Shown here: piece by piece, positions 8,600 through 15,966 of the stretch | Numbering within the stretch: position 1 is the stretch's first letter | Layout of the letters: each line of letters starts with the position of its first letter | Program-made: the position numbers and the translations under genes | Assembly (NCBI GenBank): GCA_052035955.1 | Contig: JBPOHD010000094.1 | Coordinates: 1-24,637, forward strand | Origin: JAEUNJ01 sp052035955 | GTDB lineage: Bacteria > Pseudomonadota > Gammaproteobacteria > Burkholderiales > Rhodocyclaceae | Reading direction: 5' to 3' | DNA: 24,637 bases | Notes under the pieces: generated by a model | Seen by the model: only the letters and a program-made list of their open reading frames with translations | Told to the model about the DNA's origin: nothing | Database searches by the model: none

Positions 8600-9543
8600 T
8601 GAACTGGCCCCTCGCCATCCTTTGCTATCACCGCGTGCTTCCGGAGGAGAAACGTGCCGCAGAGGGGCGCCCATACTTCGCGCGGGGAACCGCGGTGAGC
8701 GAGTTGAACTTCACGGCCCACGTGTATTCGCTACAGCGAAGCTTCGACGTTGTCGCCGAGGCTCAGGTCCTCGACTGGCTGGGCGGAGAGAGCGTGTTCT
8801 CCAAGCCCTCCTGCTGGATCACGTTCGACGACGGATACCACGACATCGTCCGGACCGTCGCGCCGATCCTGCAGTCCGCGGGCCTTGCCGCAACTGCATT
8901 CGTCACGACTGGGGTTGCCGACGATCGAGGGCGCTGGCTACCCGCAGATCGGTGGTATGCCATCCTCAATAGCGCGACCAAGCGTCGCGGCACGCTACTG
9001 GATGCAGACGGTCGCCAGCGGTCGTTCGACCTCGAACTCGACTACGCGAGGTTCATTGATGGGCGGGAACGGCGGGCGTTTCTCGCTGCCCCGGCAATCG
9101 CGCAGGACCGGATGCAATCCGCGCTTGCCGAGTCGCTAGGCGTCGCAGAGTTGTCGTCGCCCGACCTCTATCTGGACTGGGGCGATATGAAGCAACTCGC
9201 AGAAGTAGGCTGGTCGATCGGTGGTCACGGCGCGACTCACGCGATCCTGACGAACATCCCCAGTGTCGACGGCGTCGGAGAACTGACGACGTGCCGTCAA
9301 GCCCTGGAAGGCCACGGGCTGCAGGCGTGCGTGTTCGCGTACCCCGACGGCGCACACGACGCTCGCGTAGCCTTCGCTGCGAGCGACGCAGGGTGGGCGG
9401 CCGCAGTGGCGCTGGAGAATCGAACTGCGCGTTGCGCGGACGGCGCGTTCAACCTACCTAGGTTCATCCCGTCCGATGACCCGGCGTGGGTCGATAACGT
9501 CCTGCTCTGCGCGTACGCAGCCACACTGCGAAGTTACGTCTGA
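8599..9543 (+). CDS. Polysaccharide deacetylase family protein (NodB/CE4 domain)
   Basis: The start ATG shares its A with the stop of the upstream gene (TGATG), giving 314 residues and tight coupling. It starts MNWPLAILCYHRVLPEE, typical of cytosolic CE4 proteins acting in glycan assembly. NodB motif 1 is TFDDGYHD (D77 and D78), and motif 2 is H210GATH214, which together supply the Asp-His-His metal triad and the catalytic Asp. FAYPDG near residue 250 matches motif 3. No signal peptide is evident, so the substrate is probably a lipid-linked or nucleotide-linked sugar rather than exported polymer. The family removes N- or O-acetyl groups from sugars such as N-acetylglucosamine. As the last gene of the three-gene operon, it supports a glycan product. 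A few members have other roles, but the intact triad suggests activity. Confidence 0.85.
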   Translation: MNWPLAILCYHRVLPEEKRAAEGRPYFARGTAVSELNFTAHVYSLQRSFDVVAEAQVLDWLGGESVFSKPSCWITFDDGYHDIVRTVAPILQSAGLAATAFVTTGVADDRGRWLPADRWYAILNSATKRRGTLLDADGRQRSFDLELDYARFIDGRERRAFLAAPAIAQDRMQSALAESLGVAELSSPDLYLDWGDMKQLAEVGWSIGGHGATHAILTNIPSVDGVGELTTCRQALEGHGLQACVFAYPDGAHDARVAFAASDAGWAAAVALENRTARCADGAFNLPRFIPSDDPAWVDNVLLCAYAATLRSYV

Positions 9544-9738
9544 GTCCAGCCGCGGGCGCGAATTGGAGGTTCGAAGCGCGCGCACCAGACTGCGAGGAAA
9601 TTCCCTCTGTGTGAGGGGATGCGTATGTCGTACTCGTGGCCACGTCAACGCTGACTTGGACAGCAAGTGCCGCCTCCGACGCCCATGGCGACGAACCTGC
9701 TCAACAGGAGTCTTGTACCTGCGGCGCGCAATCGGGGG
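9544..9738. other. Intergenic stretch after the glycan operon
   Basis: I see no gene here. A short hairpin CCCTC-TGTGT-GAGGG (9603-9617) could end transcription of the operon, but no T-run follows it. Confidence 0.35.
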
Positions 9739-9920
9739 TGGGGTTTTGACATGACTTGCATCTAGACCGATGAGAGTTGGCTGTACCTGGCTGTGGTTCT
9801 AGATCTGTTCAAACAGGAAGTCGTCGTCTAGTCGATCAAGCCGCGCACTAAACAAAACATTGGCATAGATGCGCCGACAATAGCGGAGTTCCGCTGGAAG
9901 TCGGCGCCAGCGCTGTATCC
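9739..9920 (+). pseudogene. IS3-family transposase fragment (integrase core)
   Basis: One frame from 9739 reads WGFDMTCI-stop-TDESWLYLAVVLDLFKQEVVV-stop-SIKPRTKQNIGIDAPTIAEF and then RWKSAPALYP. This parallels the DDE integrase core of IS3-type OrfB, usually DITYIRTDEGWLYLAVVLDL, then GWSIKPRM, then a DALxMAWFRRKPAPGLIHHS-like stretch. It includes the first catalytic Asp region and the second Asp (VVLD). Two in-frame stops and the loss of both ends show it is dead. No terminal repeats or target duplications were found. Confidence 0.75.
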
Positions 9921-10018
9921 CGCTGGGGCGGAACGCGAGCGCCGCACGAAAATCGGCCGGGTCCGCCACTTCGTGGCAACGCAGGTTCCCTGCGCCGCCG
10001 CTGCCCGACAGGGCAATA

Positions 10019-10033
10019 CCGGCCGTGGGCCGG
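10019..10033 (-). terminator. Possible terminator hairpin downstream of gcdH
   Basis: CCGGCC-GTG-GGCCGG forms a 6-bp GC stem with a 3-base loop, about 60 bases past the gcdH stop. A second small hairpin (TGCCC-GACA-GGGCA, 10002-10015) follows. On the minus strand the tail is only TATTG, so intrinsic termination is uncertain. Confidence 0.3.
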
Positions 10034-10092
10034 GTGGGGGGAAGGCGGGCTGGCCCCTCCCACGAACGCGGGACGACGCGGCCCCGCGGGCC

Positions 10093-11274
10093 TCAGTTGC
10101 TGAAGGCCGGAATGTCGGTGATGGCCCGCCCGAGGATCAGGGCGTGGATGTCGTGGGTGCCTTCGTAGGTGTTCACCACCTCCAGGTTCACCATGTGCCG
10201 GGCGATGCCGAACTCGTCGGAAATGCCGTTGCCGCCCAGCATGTCGCGGGCCATGCGGGCGATGTCCAGGGCCTTGCCGCAGGAGTTGCGCTTCATGATG
10301 GAGGTGATCTCCACGGCGGCCGTGCCCTCGTCCTTCATGCGGCCCAGGCGCAGGCAGCCCTGGAGGCCCAGGGTGATCTCGGTGAGCATGTCGGCCAGCT
10401 TCTTCTGGATCAGCTGGTTGGCGGCCAGGGGCCGGCCGAACTGCTTGCGGTCCAGCACGTACTGGCGGGCCATGTGGAAGCAGAATTCCGCCGCGCCCAG
10501 GGCGCCCCAGGCGATGCCGTAGCGGGCCGAATTCAGGCAGGTGAAGGGGCCCTTCAGGCCGGTGACGCCGGGCATCAGGTTCTCCTCGGGGACGAAGACC
10601 TCGTCCATGACCACCTCGCCGGTGATCGAGGCGCGCAGGCCGACCTTGCCGTGGATCGCCGGGGCGGAAAGGCCCTTCCAGCCCTTCTCGAGGATGAAGC
10701 CGCGGATGATGCCGTCCTCGGTCTTGGCCCAGACCACGAAGACGTCGGCGATGGGCGAATTGGAAATCCACATCTTGGCGCCGGAGAGCAGGTAGCCGCC
10801 GTCCACCTTCTTCGCCCGGGTGACCATGCTGCCGGGATCGGAGCCGTGGTTGGGCTCGGTGAGGCCGAAGCAGCCTACCCACTCGCCCGTGGCCAGCTTG
10901 GGCAGGTACTTGCGCTTCTGGGCCTCGGAGCCGAACTCGTTGATCGGCACCATGACCAGGGAGGACTGGACGCTCATCATCGACCGGTAGCCCGAGTCCA
11001 CCCGCTCCACCTCCCGGGCGATCAGCCCGTAGCACACGTAGTTCAGGCCGGCGCCGCCGTATTCCTCCGGAATGGTGGGGCCGAGCAGGCCCAGTTCGCC
11101 CATCTCGTTGAAGATGGCCCGGTCGGTCTTCTCGTGGCGGAAGGCTTCGAGGACCCGGGGCATCAGCTTGTCCTGGCAATAGGCGCGGGCCGAATCCTGC
11201 ACCATGCGCTCGTCCTCGGTGAGCTGGGTGTCGAGCAGCAGCGGGTCTTCCCATTTGAAGGTGTTCTTGGCCAT
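10093..11274 (-). CDS. gcdH: Glutaryl-CoA dehydrogenase (decarboxylating)
   Basis: 393 residues. The ATG at 11274 is preceded by GAGGAGA about 8 bases upstream; the open frame continues upstream but has no comparable start. The enzyme is a soluble FAD-dependent acyl-CoA dehydrogenase that oxidises and decarboxylates glutaryl-CoA to crotonyl-CoA, passing electrons to ETF. This step is in the lower pathway of benzoyl-CoA degradation. Typical segments are WEDPLLLDTQLTEDERMVQD at the N-terminus, PEEYGGAGLNYVCYGL, GCFGLTEPNHGSDPGSM (flavin/substrate region), GKALDIARMARDMLGGNGIS, and VNTYEGTHDIHALILGRAIT with Glu371 as the expected catalytic base. This ending is more like glutaryl-CoA dehydrogenase than short-chain dehydrogenases. 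It diverges from a LysR gene, an arrangement known for gcdH/gcdR in Azoarcus. Family and substrate calls are strong. Confidence 0.93.
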   Translation of the reverse strand: MAKNTFKWEDPLLLDTQLTEDERMVQDSARAYCQDKLMPRVLEAFRHEKTDRAIFNEMGELGLLGPTIPEEYGGAGLNYVCYGLIAREVERVDSGYRSMMSVQSSLVMVPINEFGSEAQKRKYLPKLATGEWVGCFGLTEPNHGSDPGSMVTRAKKVDGGYLLSGAKMWISNSPIADVFVVWAKTEDGIIRGFILEKGWKGLSAPAIHGKVGLRASITGEVVMDEVFVPEENLMPGVTGLKGPFTCLNSARYGIAWGALGAAEFCFHMARQYVLDRKQFGRPLAANQLIQKKLADMLTEITLGLQGCLRLGRMKDEGTAAVEITSIMKRNSCGKALDIARMARDMLGGNGISDEFGIARHMVNLEVVNTYEGTHDIHALILGRAITDIPAFSN

Positions 11275-11437
11275 GCTTCTTCTCCTCGGTCTGTGGTCGC
11301 CCCCGCCGGGCGGGGTATGGGTTGCCCGGGCGGGGCCGGTCTCGTCGCCCCATGGGCGCGGCCTGGTCGTCCCCGTGGGACGGGTTTCGCATCCTAGGGC
11401 CGGTGGGCTACGCCGGCAATCGTTATTTTTGCACTTA

Positions 11438-11458
11438 ATTGTGAGAAAAACGCACAAT
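11438..11458. promoter_or_regulatory. Candidate LysR-type operator (ATTGTG-N9-CACAAT)
   Basis: A perfect 6-bp inverted repeat with a 9-base spacer lies in an AT-rich patch (about 11420-11460) between divergent gcdH and the LysR gene. It contains the T-N11-A layout of LysR binding sites (TTGTG-N9-CACAA). Its place in the shared intergenic region fits control of gcdH and autoregulation. Function is inferred. Confidence 0.5.
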
Positions 11459-11571
11459 AAAGCCGGAGTCCCGGACCTGCCTTTCCGTCTCCAGCCAGTA
11501 TCCGCAGGGCGGTACCGGCTGTGGCAATGGAATCCATGACCGAGATATGCCTTTCGATCACAAGGAATGCC

Positions 11572-12504
11572 ATGCGACGCAAGATACCCAACACCGCCGC
11601 CCTGGTCGCCTTCGAGGCCGCGGCCCGGCACGAAAGCTTCACCCGGGCGGCCGAGGAAATGGCCCTGACCCAGAGCGCGATCTGCCGGCAGATCGCCGGC
11701 CTGGAAGCCTTCCTCGGCCTCGAGCTGTTCCGCCGCACGCGCCGCGGGGTGCAACTCACCGAGGCCGGCCAGTCCTACCGGCGGCAGGTGGCGGCGCGCC
11801 TGGACGAGGTGGAGCGGGACACCCTCGAACTGATGGCCCACCGGGGGCGCGGCGCGGTCGTCCAGCTGGCCGTCGTGCCCAGTTTCGCGACGGCCTGGCT
11901 GCTGCCGCGCCTGCCGGGCTTCCTGTCCGCGCACCCCGACGTCACCCTGCACATGGACACGCGCACCCGGCCCTTCCTCTTCGACGAGACGACCTTCGAT
12001 GCCGCCATCTATTTCGGCGACGCGGGCTGGCCGGGCACCCGGGCCCATTTCCTGATGCGCGAGAAGGCGCTGCCGGTCTGCAGCCCCCGCCTCCTGGGGA
12101 GGCGCAAGCGGCTGACGCCCGGGCAGGTGGCGGAACTGCCGCTGCTGCAGCAGTCCACGCGGCCCTACGCCTGGCGCCAATGGTTCGAGGCCGCCGGCCT
12201 GCGGATCGCGGGCGACATGACGGGCTCCCGTTTCGAACTCTTTTCCATGCTCGCCCAGGCCGCCATGCACGACCTGGGGGTGGCCCTGATCCCGCCCATG
12301 CTGATCGAGGCGGAGCTGGCCGACGGGCGCCTGGTAGCGGCCTGCGACCTGGGCTTCGAGGGCGAGAAGGCCTATTACCTGATCGTTCCCGAGCGCAAGG
12401 CGGAAACTGAGGCCCTGACGGCGTTTCGGGGGTGGCTGGTGGCGGAAGCCGAGGGCTTCCGTCAAGGCGGTAGCGTCGGGGGTGGTGCGTTGGGGCATTC
12501 ATGA
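11572..12504 (+). CDS. LysR-family transcriptional regulator, probably GcdR-like
   Basis: 310 residues from the ATG at 11572 (AAGGA 5 bases upstream). A GTG start at 11521 is possible but has no clear ribosome site and would add 17 unusual residues. The N-terminal helix-turn-helix (residues 1-65) contains ALVAFEAAARHESFTRAAEE, ALTQSAICRQIAGLEAFLGL and LFRRTRRGVQLTEAG, the standard LysR signature of the GcvA-like group. The rest is the periplasmic-binding-like effector domain (VVPSFATAWLLPRLPGFLS, DAAIYFGDAGWPG). It diverges from gcdH, so the likely effector is glutaryl-CoA or a related intermediate, as reported for GcdR of Azoarcus sp. CIB. It also lies directly upstream of the bzd operon in the same direction, so a role there cannot be excluded. 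The family call is firm; the target is inferred. Confidence 0.85.
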   Translation: MRRKIPNTAALVAFEAAARHESFTRAAEEMALTQSAICRQIAGLEAFLGLELFRRTRRGVQLTEAGQSYRRQVAARLDEVERDTLELMAHRGRGAVVQLAVVPSFATAWLLPRLPGFLSAHPDVTLHMDTRTRPFLFDETTFDAAIYFGDAGWPGTRAHFLMREKALPVCSPRLLGRRKRLTPGQVAELPLLQQSTRPYAWRQWFEAAGLRIAGDMTGSRFELFSMLAQAAMHDLGVALIPPMLIEAELADGRLVAACDLGFEGEKAYYLIVPERKAETEALTAFRGWLVAEAEGFRQGGSVGGGALGHS

Positions 12505-12514
12505 ATCTGCACGA

Positions 12515-12534
12515 CCTTTGATTTGGATCAAAGG
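12515..12534 (+). promoter_or_regulatory. FNR/AcpR-type box in the bzdN promoter
   Basis: The core TTGATTTGGATCAA (12518-12531) matches the FNR consensus TTGAT-N4-ATCAA exactly, and flanking CCT/AGG extends it to 8-bp arms. It starts 11 bases after the LysR stop. If it works at -41.5, transcription would start near 12566. In Azoarcus sp. CIB the FNR-like AcpR activates the bzd promoter without oxygen. The same palindrome could also form a hairpin in the LysR transcript, but no T-run follows. Confidence 0.8.
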
Positions 12535-12551
12535 TTGAGGCTTCGTGTTTC

Positions 12552-12591
12552 TGCAACATGCAACATAGTTCCATGCATGCACTATCTTGCA
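12552..12591 (+). promoter_or_regulatory. Cluster of TGCA repeats, candidate BzdR-type operator
   Basis: TGCA occurs at 12552, 12559, 12574, 12578 and 12588, with another at 12508 before the FNR box. The BzdR repressor of Azoarcus sp. CIB binds direct TGCA repeats that overlap the bzd promoter. Here the cluster covers the predicted -10 region and transcription start, a suitable place for repression. Assignment is by analogy. Confidence 0.6.
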
Positions 12592-12593
12592 TC

Positions 12594-12612
12594 TTCCCGC
12601 CGAAAGCGGGAA
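12594..12612 (+). promoter_or_regulatory. Leader hairpin ahead of bzdN
   Basis: TTCCCGC-CGAAA-GCGGGAA forms a perfect 7-bp stem with a 5-base loop in the predicted 5' untranslated region, 15 bases before the ribosome site AGGAGGAGG (12628-12636). No T-run follows, so mRNA protection is more likely than termination. Confidence 0.5.
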
Positions 12613-12646
12613 CCCGGCGCAAACCACAGGAGGAGGCCCCTTTCCG

Positions 12647-13786
12647 ATGAGCGACCAGCTGTTTGACCAGTTCAAGACCTGGTACGAAAAGCGTCACGAC
12701 TACGCCCGCGACTGGAAACAGCGCACCGGCGGCCAGGTCGTGGCCACCATGTGCACCTACACCCCCGAGGAACTGCTGATCGCGGCCGACATGCTGCCGG
12801 TCAGGGTGCTCGGCGCCCACGAGCCCCAGAATGTGTCCGAGCCCCACATCTTCGGCATGTTCTGCCCATTCTGCCGCGATTCCCTGGCCCAAGGCCTGCT
12901 CGGCCGCTTCGACTACTGCGAGGGCGTCACGCTGACCCAGTCCTGCATCCAGTACCGGCAGGCCTTCGGCTCCTGGCGCATGCACGTCCCCACCGTCCAG
13001 TGGGACTACTACTGCCCGATGCCCAACGACGTGCAGAGCCCGCACGCCAAGAAGGCGCACTACGGCGAGATCGGCCGCTTCCGCGAATTCCTCGAGCAGC
13101 TGACCGGCAAGAAGCTCACCGACGAGAAGCTGAACGAGGCCCTGGAAGTGGTCAACGAGAACCGCCGCCTGCTGCGCGAGTTGTTCGAATACCGCAAGGC
13201 CACCGATCCCCAGGTCACCGGGGTCGAGGCCCTGCTGGCCGGCCTGACCGCCCAGTTCATCGACAAGCGCGAGCACAACGCCGAGCTGAAGAAGGTGCTG
13301 GCCGCGCTGCCGAAGCGCAACATGGAGCGCCCCGAGGGCATCCGCTTCATGACCATCGGCTCCGAGAACGACGACGTGGCCTTCATGGCCATGGTCGAGT
13401 CCGTCGGCTCCACCATCGTCATCGACGACCAGTGCTCGGGCACCCGCTACTTCTGGAACGAGGCCAAGCTGAACGGCGACCCGGTCAAGGCCATCGCCGA
13501 CCGCTATTGCGACCGCCCCGCCTGCCCGACCAAGGACTACCCGAACCACACGCGCTTCGACCACGTGCTGAACCTGGCCAAGGACTACAAGGCCCAGGCC
13601 GCCGTCTTCCTGCAGCAGAAGTTCTGCGACCCCCACGAAGGGGACTATCCGGACCTCAAGCGGCACCTGGAGTCGAACGGCATCCCGACCCTGTTCCTGG
13701 AGTTCGACATCACCAATCCCATCGGACCCTTCCGCATCCGCATCGAGGCTTTCCTCGAGACGCTGCGCGAAGACGACCTGTTCTAA
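12647..13786 (+). CDS. bzdN: Benzoyl-CoA reductase, bzd type, subunit N (HgdB-like gamma subunit)
   Basis: 379 residues, starting at the ATG 10 bases after a strong AGGAGGAGG site. It belongs to the 2-hydroxyglutaryl-CoA dehydratase D/HgdB superfamily, as BcrC does. With BzdO it forms the module that binds benzoyl-CoA and carries the [4Fe-4S] cluster where the ring is reduced. Visible signatures are MCTYTPEELLIAADMLPVRV, GMFCPFCRDSLAQGLLGRFD, and CEGVTLTQSCIQYRQAFGSW, which hold several conserved cysteines, and then IDDQCSGTRYFW and LEFDITNPIGPFRIRIEAFL near the C-terminus. It is cytosolic. It is the first gene of the operon, behind an FNR-type box. Length and gene order match the Azoarcus bzd system rather than the Thauera bcrCBAD order. 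Confidence 0.93.
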   Translation: MSDQLFDQFKTWYEKRHDYARDWKQRTGGQVVATMCTYTPEELLIAADMLPVRVLGAHEPQNVSEPHIFGMFCPFCRDSLAQGLLGRFDYCEGVTLTQSCIQYRQAFGSWRMHVPTVQWDYYCPMPNDVQSPHAKKAHYGEIGRFREFLEQLTGKKLTDEKLNEALEVVNENRRLLRELFEYRKATDPQVTGVEALLAGLTAQFIDKREHNAELKKVLAALPKRNMERPEGIRFMTIGSENDDVAFMAMVESVGSTIVIDDQCSGTRYFWNEAKLNGDPVKAIADRYCDRPACPTKDYPNHTRFDHVLNLAKDYKAQAAVFLQQKFCDPHEGDYPDLKRHLESNGIPTLFLEFDITNPIGPFRIRIEAFLETLREDDLF

Positions 13787-13803
13787 AGGGGAGGAGCCCA
13801 CCC

Positions 13804-15114
13804 ATGAATGCACCCAACATCTACCCCACCGAGCCCCTGAAGCTCTGGAAGAAGGCCAAGGAACTGCGCGAGCAGTACTACGTGAACTACGCCAAGGCCA
13901 AGGAAAAGGGCGGCCTGCGCTGGTCCGGTTCGGCCTGGGCCCTGGACGCCATCCCGACCGCCTTCGGCGACGACGTGTTCTCCCTGACCGGGGAGCCCTA
14001 TGCCGCCACCGTCTCCCACGACCGCAAGTTCGCCCAGGAATGCATGAACGCCGCCGAGGCCTACGGCTTCGCCCGCGACCTCTGCTCCTACATGCGCATC
14101 TACTGGGGCGGCATGCACCTGAACAAGTATGCCCTCGGCGGCGAGTTCCCGAAGCCCGACTTCATCTTCCAGACCCAGATCTGCTGCTCCCACTCCAAGT
14201 GGTACCAGCACGTGGCCCAGGTCGAGAAGGTGCCGGCCTTCTACCTGGACGTGGGCGTCGGCCCGTTCAAGGAGCTGACCACGGACCGCGTCGAGTACGT
14301 GGCCAACCAGCTCCACGACGGCATCGCCTTCATCGAGAAGGCCACCGGCCGCAAGTGCGACGACGAGCGTCTGATCCGCGCCATCAAGAACGAGATGCGC
14401 TCGACCAGCCGCTGGGCCGACATCTGCGCCCTCAACAAGGCCAAGCCGGCACCCCTGGACGAGAAGACCATGTACTCGCTCTACGTGCTGGCCACGCTGC
14501 ACAAGTCCTCCCAGTGGTGCGCCGACTTCTACGACGAGCTCTACGAGGAGGTGAAGGACCGGGTTGCCCGCGGCATCGCCGCCGTGCCCAACGAGCGCTG
14601 CCGCGTCATGTCCGACACCCAGCCGCCCTGGGCCTTCCTGAAGATCTTCCGCTACCTGGAATCCTACGGCGCGGTGTCCGTCGGCTCCCTCTACACCTTC
14701 GGCCTGGAAGGCATCTGGGAAGACAAGCCGGACGGTTCCTGGGGCGGCCGCACCCTGCCCTGGGAGAAGGGAATCGAGATGAACGACCGGGACACGGCCC
14801 TGCGCCTGTATGCCGACTGGAACCTCTCCAAGCCCCAGTGGCAGCATTTCTACGACCCGCGCCTGAAGACCGAGATGATGCTGCGCATCGTCAAGGAGTG
14901 GGGGGTCGATGGCGTCATGCTGCACCTGAACCGGGGCTGCGAGGGCCTGAGCCTGGGCATCATGGAAAACCGCAAGGGCATCGCCGAAGCCGGCGTGCCG
15001 ATCATGACCTTCGAAGGCAACATGGGCGACGAGCGCGAATTCGACGAGGTTCGCACCCAGTCCCGCGTCGATGCCTTCATGGAACAACTCGGCCTGCGCA
15101 AGAAGGCTGCCTAA
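13804..15114 (+). CDS. bzdO: Benzoyl-CoA reductase, bzd type, subunit O (HgdB-like beta subunit)
   Basis: 436 residues, 17 bases after bzdN, with AGGGGAGGAG before the ATG. It is the second HgdB-family subunit of the ATP-dependent class I benzoyl-CoA reductase and pairs with BzdN to hold substrate and an iron-sulfur cluster. It starts NIYPTEPLKLWKKAKELREQ, and conserved cysteine-containing segments include DLCSYMRIYWGGM, FQTQICCSHSKWYQHVAQ and LHLNRGCEGLSLGIMENR. It ends with IMTFEGNMGDEREFDEVRTQ, a typical superfamily C-terminal motif (FExDxxDxRxF type). Length fits the family. Reduction of benzoyl-CoA to cyclohexa-1,5-diene-1-carboxyl-CoA uses two ATP per two electrons from ferredoxin. Confidence 0.93.
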   Translation: MNAPNIYPTEPLKLWKKAKELREQYYVNYAKAKEKGGLRWSGSAWALDAIPTAFGDDVFSLTGEPYAATVSHDRKFAQECMNAAEAYGFARDLCSYMRIYWGGMHLNKYALGGEFPKPDFIFQTQICCSHSKWYQHVAQVEKVPAFYLDVGVGPFKELTTDRVEYVANQLHDGIAFIEKATGRKCDDERLIRAIKNEMRSTSRWADICALNKAKPAPLDEKTMYSLYVLATLHKSSQWCADFYDELYEEVKDRVARGIAAVPNERCRVMSDTQPPWAFLKIFRYLESYGAVSVGSLYTFGLEGIWEDKPDGSWGGRTLPWEKGIEMNDRDTALRLYADWNLSKPQWQHFYDPRLKTEMMLRIVKEWGVDGVMLHLNRGCEGLSLGIMENRKGIAEAGVPIMTFEGNMGDEREFDEVRTQSRVDAFMEQLGLRKKAA

Positions 15115-15132
15115 CAGGAGGAGATGAAAAAC

Positions 15133-15942
15133 ATGATTACCGCTGGAATCGATATGGGCTCCCGCACCGTCAAGGTGGTGCTGATGGAGGAAGCGAAGGT
15201 GGACGGCGCTCCGCAGCTCAAGTACGTGGTCAAGGGCAAGTACATGATGTTCCCCGGCGACCTGGATGGCGACGCGGCGGCCGACAAGGCCTATGACGAG
15301 GCCCTGTCCGCCGCCGGCCTGGACCGCAGCAAGGTGGGCGCGGTGTTCGCCACCGGCGCCGGCCGAAAGATGGTGAACTTTGCCACCGACAGCGTTTCCG
15401 AGATGTCGGCGGGGGCCAAGGGTGTCTCCTTCTTCTTCCCGACGGCGCGCACCATCGTCGACGTCGGAGCGGAGGAGGGCCGCGGCATCAAGACCGACGG
15501 CACGGGCAAGGCGACCGACTTCGCCGGCAACGAGAAGTGCGCCGCCGGCGCCGGCTCCTTCGCCGAGGCCATGAGCCGCGCCCTGCAGCTGACGCTGAAG
15601 GACTTCGGCGATGCCAGCCTGCGCTCGGACAAGAGCATCCCGATGAACGCGCAATGCACGGTGTTCGCCGAGTCGGAGGTGGTGTCCCTGATCCACTCCT
15701 CGACGCCCAAGGAGGACATCGCCAAGGCCGTGCTCGACGCCGTGGCCAGCCGCGTCTGCGCCATGGTCCGCCGCGTCGGCATCGACAACGACGTGGTGCT
15801 GATCGGCGGCATGGTCCACAACGCCGGATTCGTGGCCTCCCTGAAGGCGGCCATGGACCTGCAGGACATCAAGCTGCCCGACATGCCCGAATACGTGAGC
15901 GCCATGGGCTGCGCCATGCTCGCTGCCGAACGGCAGCAATGA
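15133..15942 (+). CDS. bzdP: Benzoyl-CoA reductase, bzd type, subunit P (ASKHA ATPase)
   Basis: 269 residues from the ATG at 15133, which lies 9-11 bases after AGGAGGAG. An ATG at 15124 is in frame but sits almost on that site, so it is less likely. It is a BadF/BadG/HgdC-type ATPase of the acetate-kinase/Hsp70/actin fold; with BzdQ it couples ATP hydrolysis to electron transfer into BzdNO. Motifs are AGIDMGSRTVKVVLME (phosphate 1), FATGAGRKMVNF, TIVDVGAEEGRGIKTDGTGK (phosphate 2), NEKCAAGAGSFAEAMSRAL and NAQCTVFAESEVVSLIHS, whose cysteines bind the shared [4Fe-4S] cluster, and LIGGMVHNAG. The phosphate-2 loop has DVGAEE rather than the DMGGQD of BzdQ, a subgroup feature. Similarity to BzdQ could confuse the P/Q labels; gene order supports P. 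Confidence 0.9.
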   Translation: MITAGIDMGSRTVKVVLMEEAKVDGAPQLKYVVKGKYMMFPGDLDGDAAADKAYDEALSAAGLDRSKVGAVFATGAGRKMVNFATDSVSEMSAGAKGVSFFFPTARTIVDVGAEEGRGIKTDGTGKATDFAGNEKCAAGAGSFAEAMSRALQLTLKDFGDASLRSDKSIPMNAQCTVFAESEVVSLIHSSTPKEDIAKAVLDAVASRVCAMVRRVGIDNDVVLIGGMVHNAGFVASLKAAMDLQDIKLPDMPEYVSAMGCAMLAAERQQ

Positions 15943-15966
15943 CCGAACACTGAGAGGAGCGAGAAC

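Noticed and set aside
9973..11397. A 474-codon plus-strand frame opposite gcdH
   Set aside because: Antisense to a well-conserved acyl-CoA dehydrogenase and without recognisable domains.
11275..12498. Upstream extension of gcdH through the LysR gene on the minus strand
   Set aside because: The frame is open only by chance; the gcdH family start MAKNTFKWEDPL with a good ribosome site is at 11274.
12515..12534. Palindrome after the LysR stop as an intrinsic terminator
   Set aside because: There is no T-run after it, and the core matches the FNR consensus exactly, so a regulatory site is the better reading.
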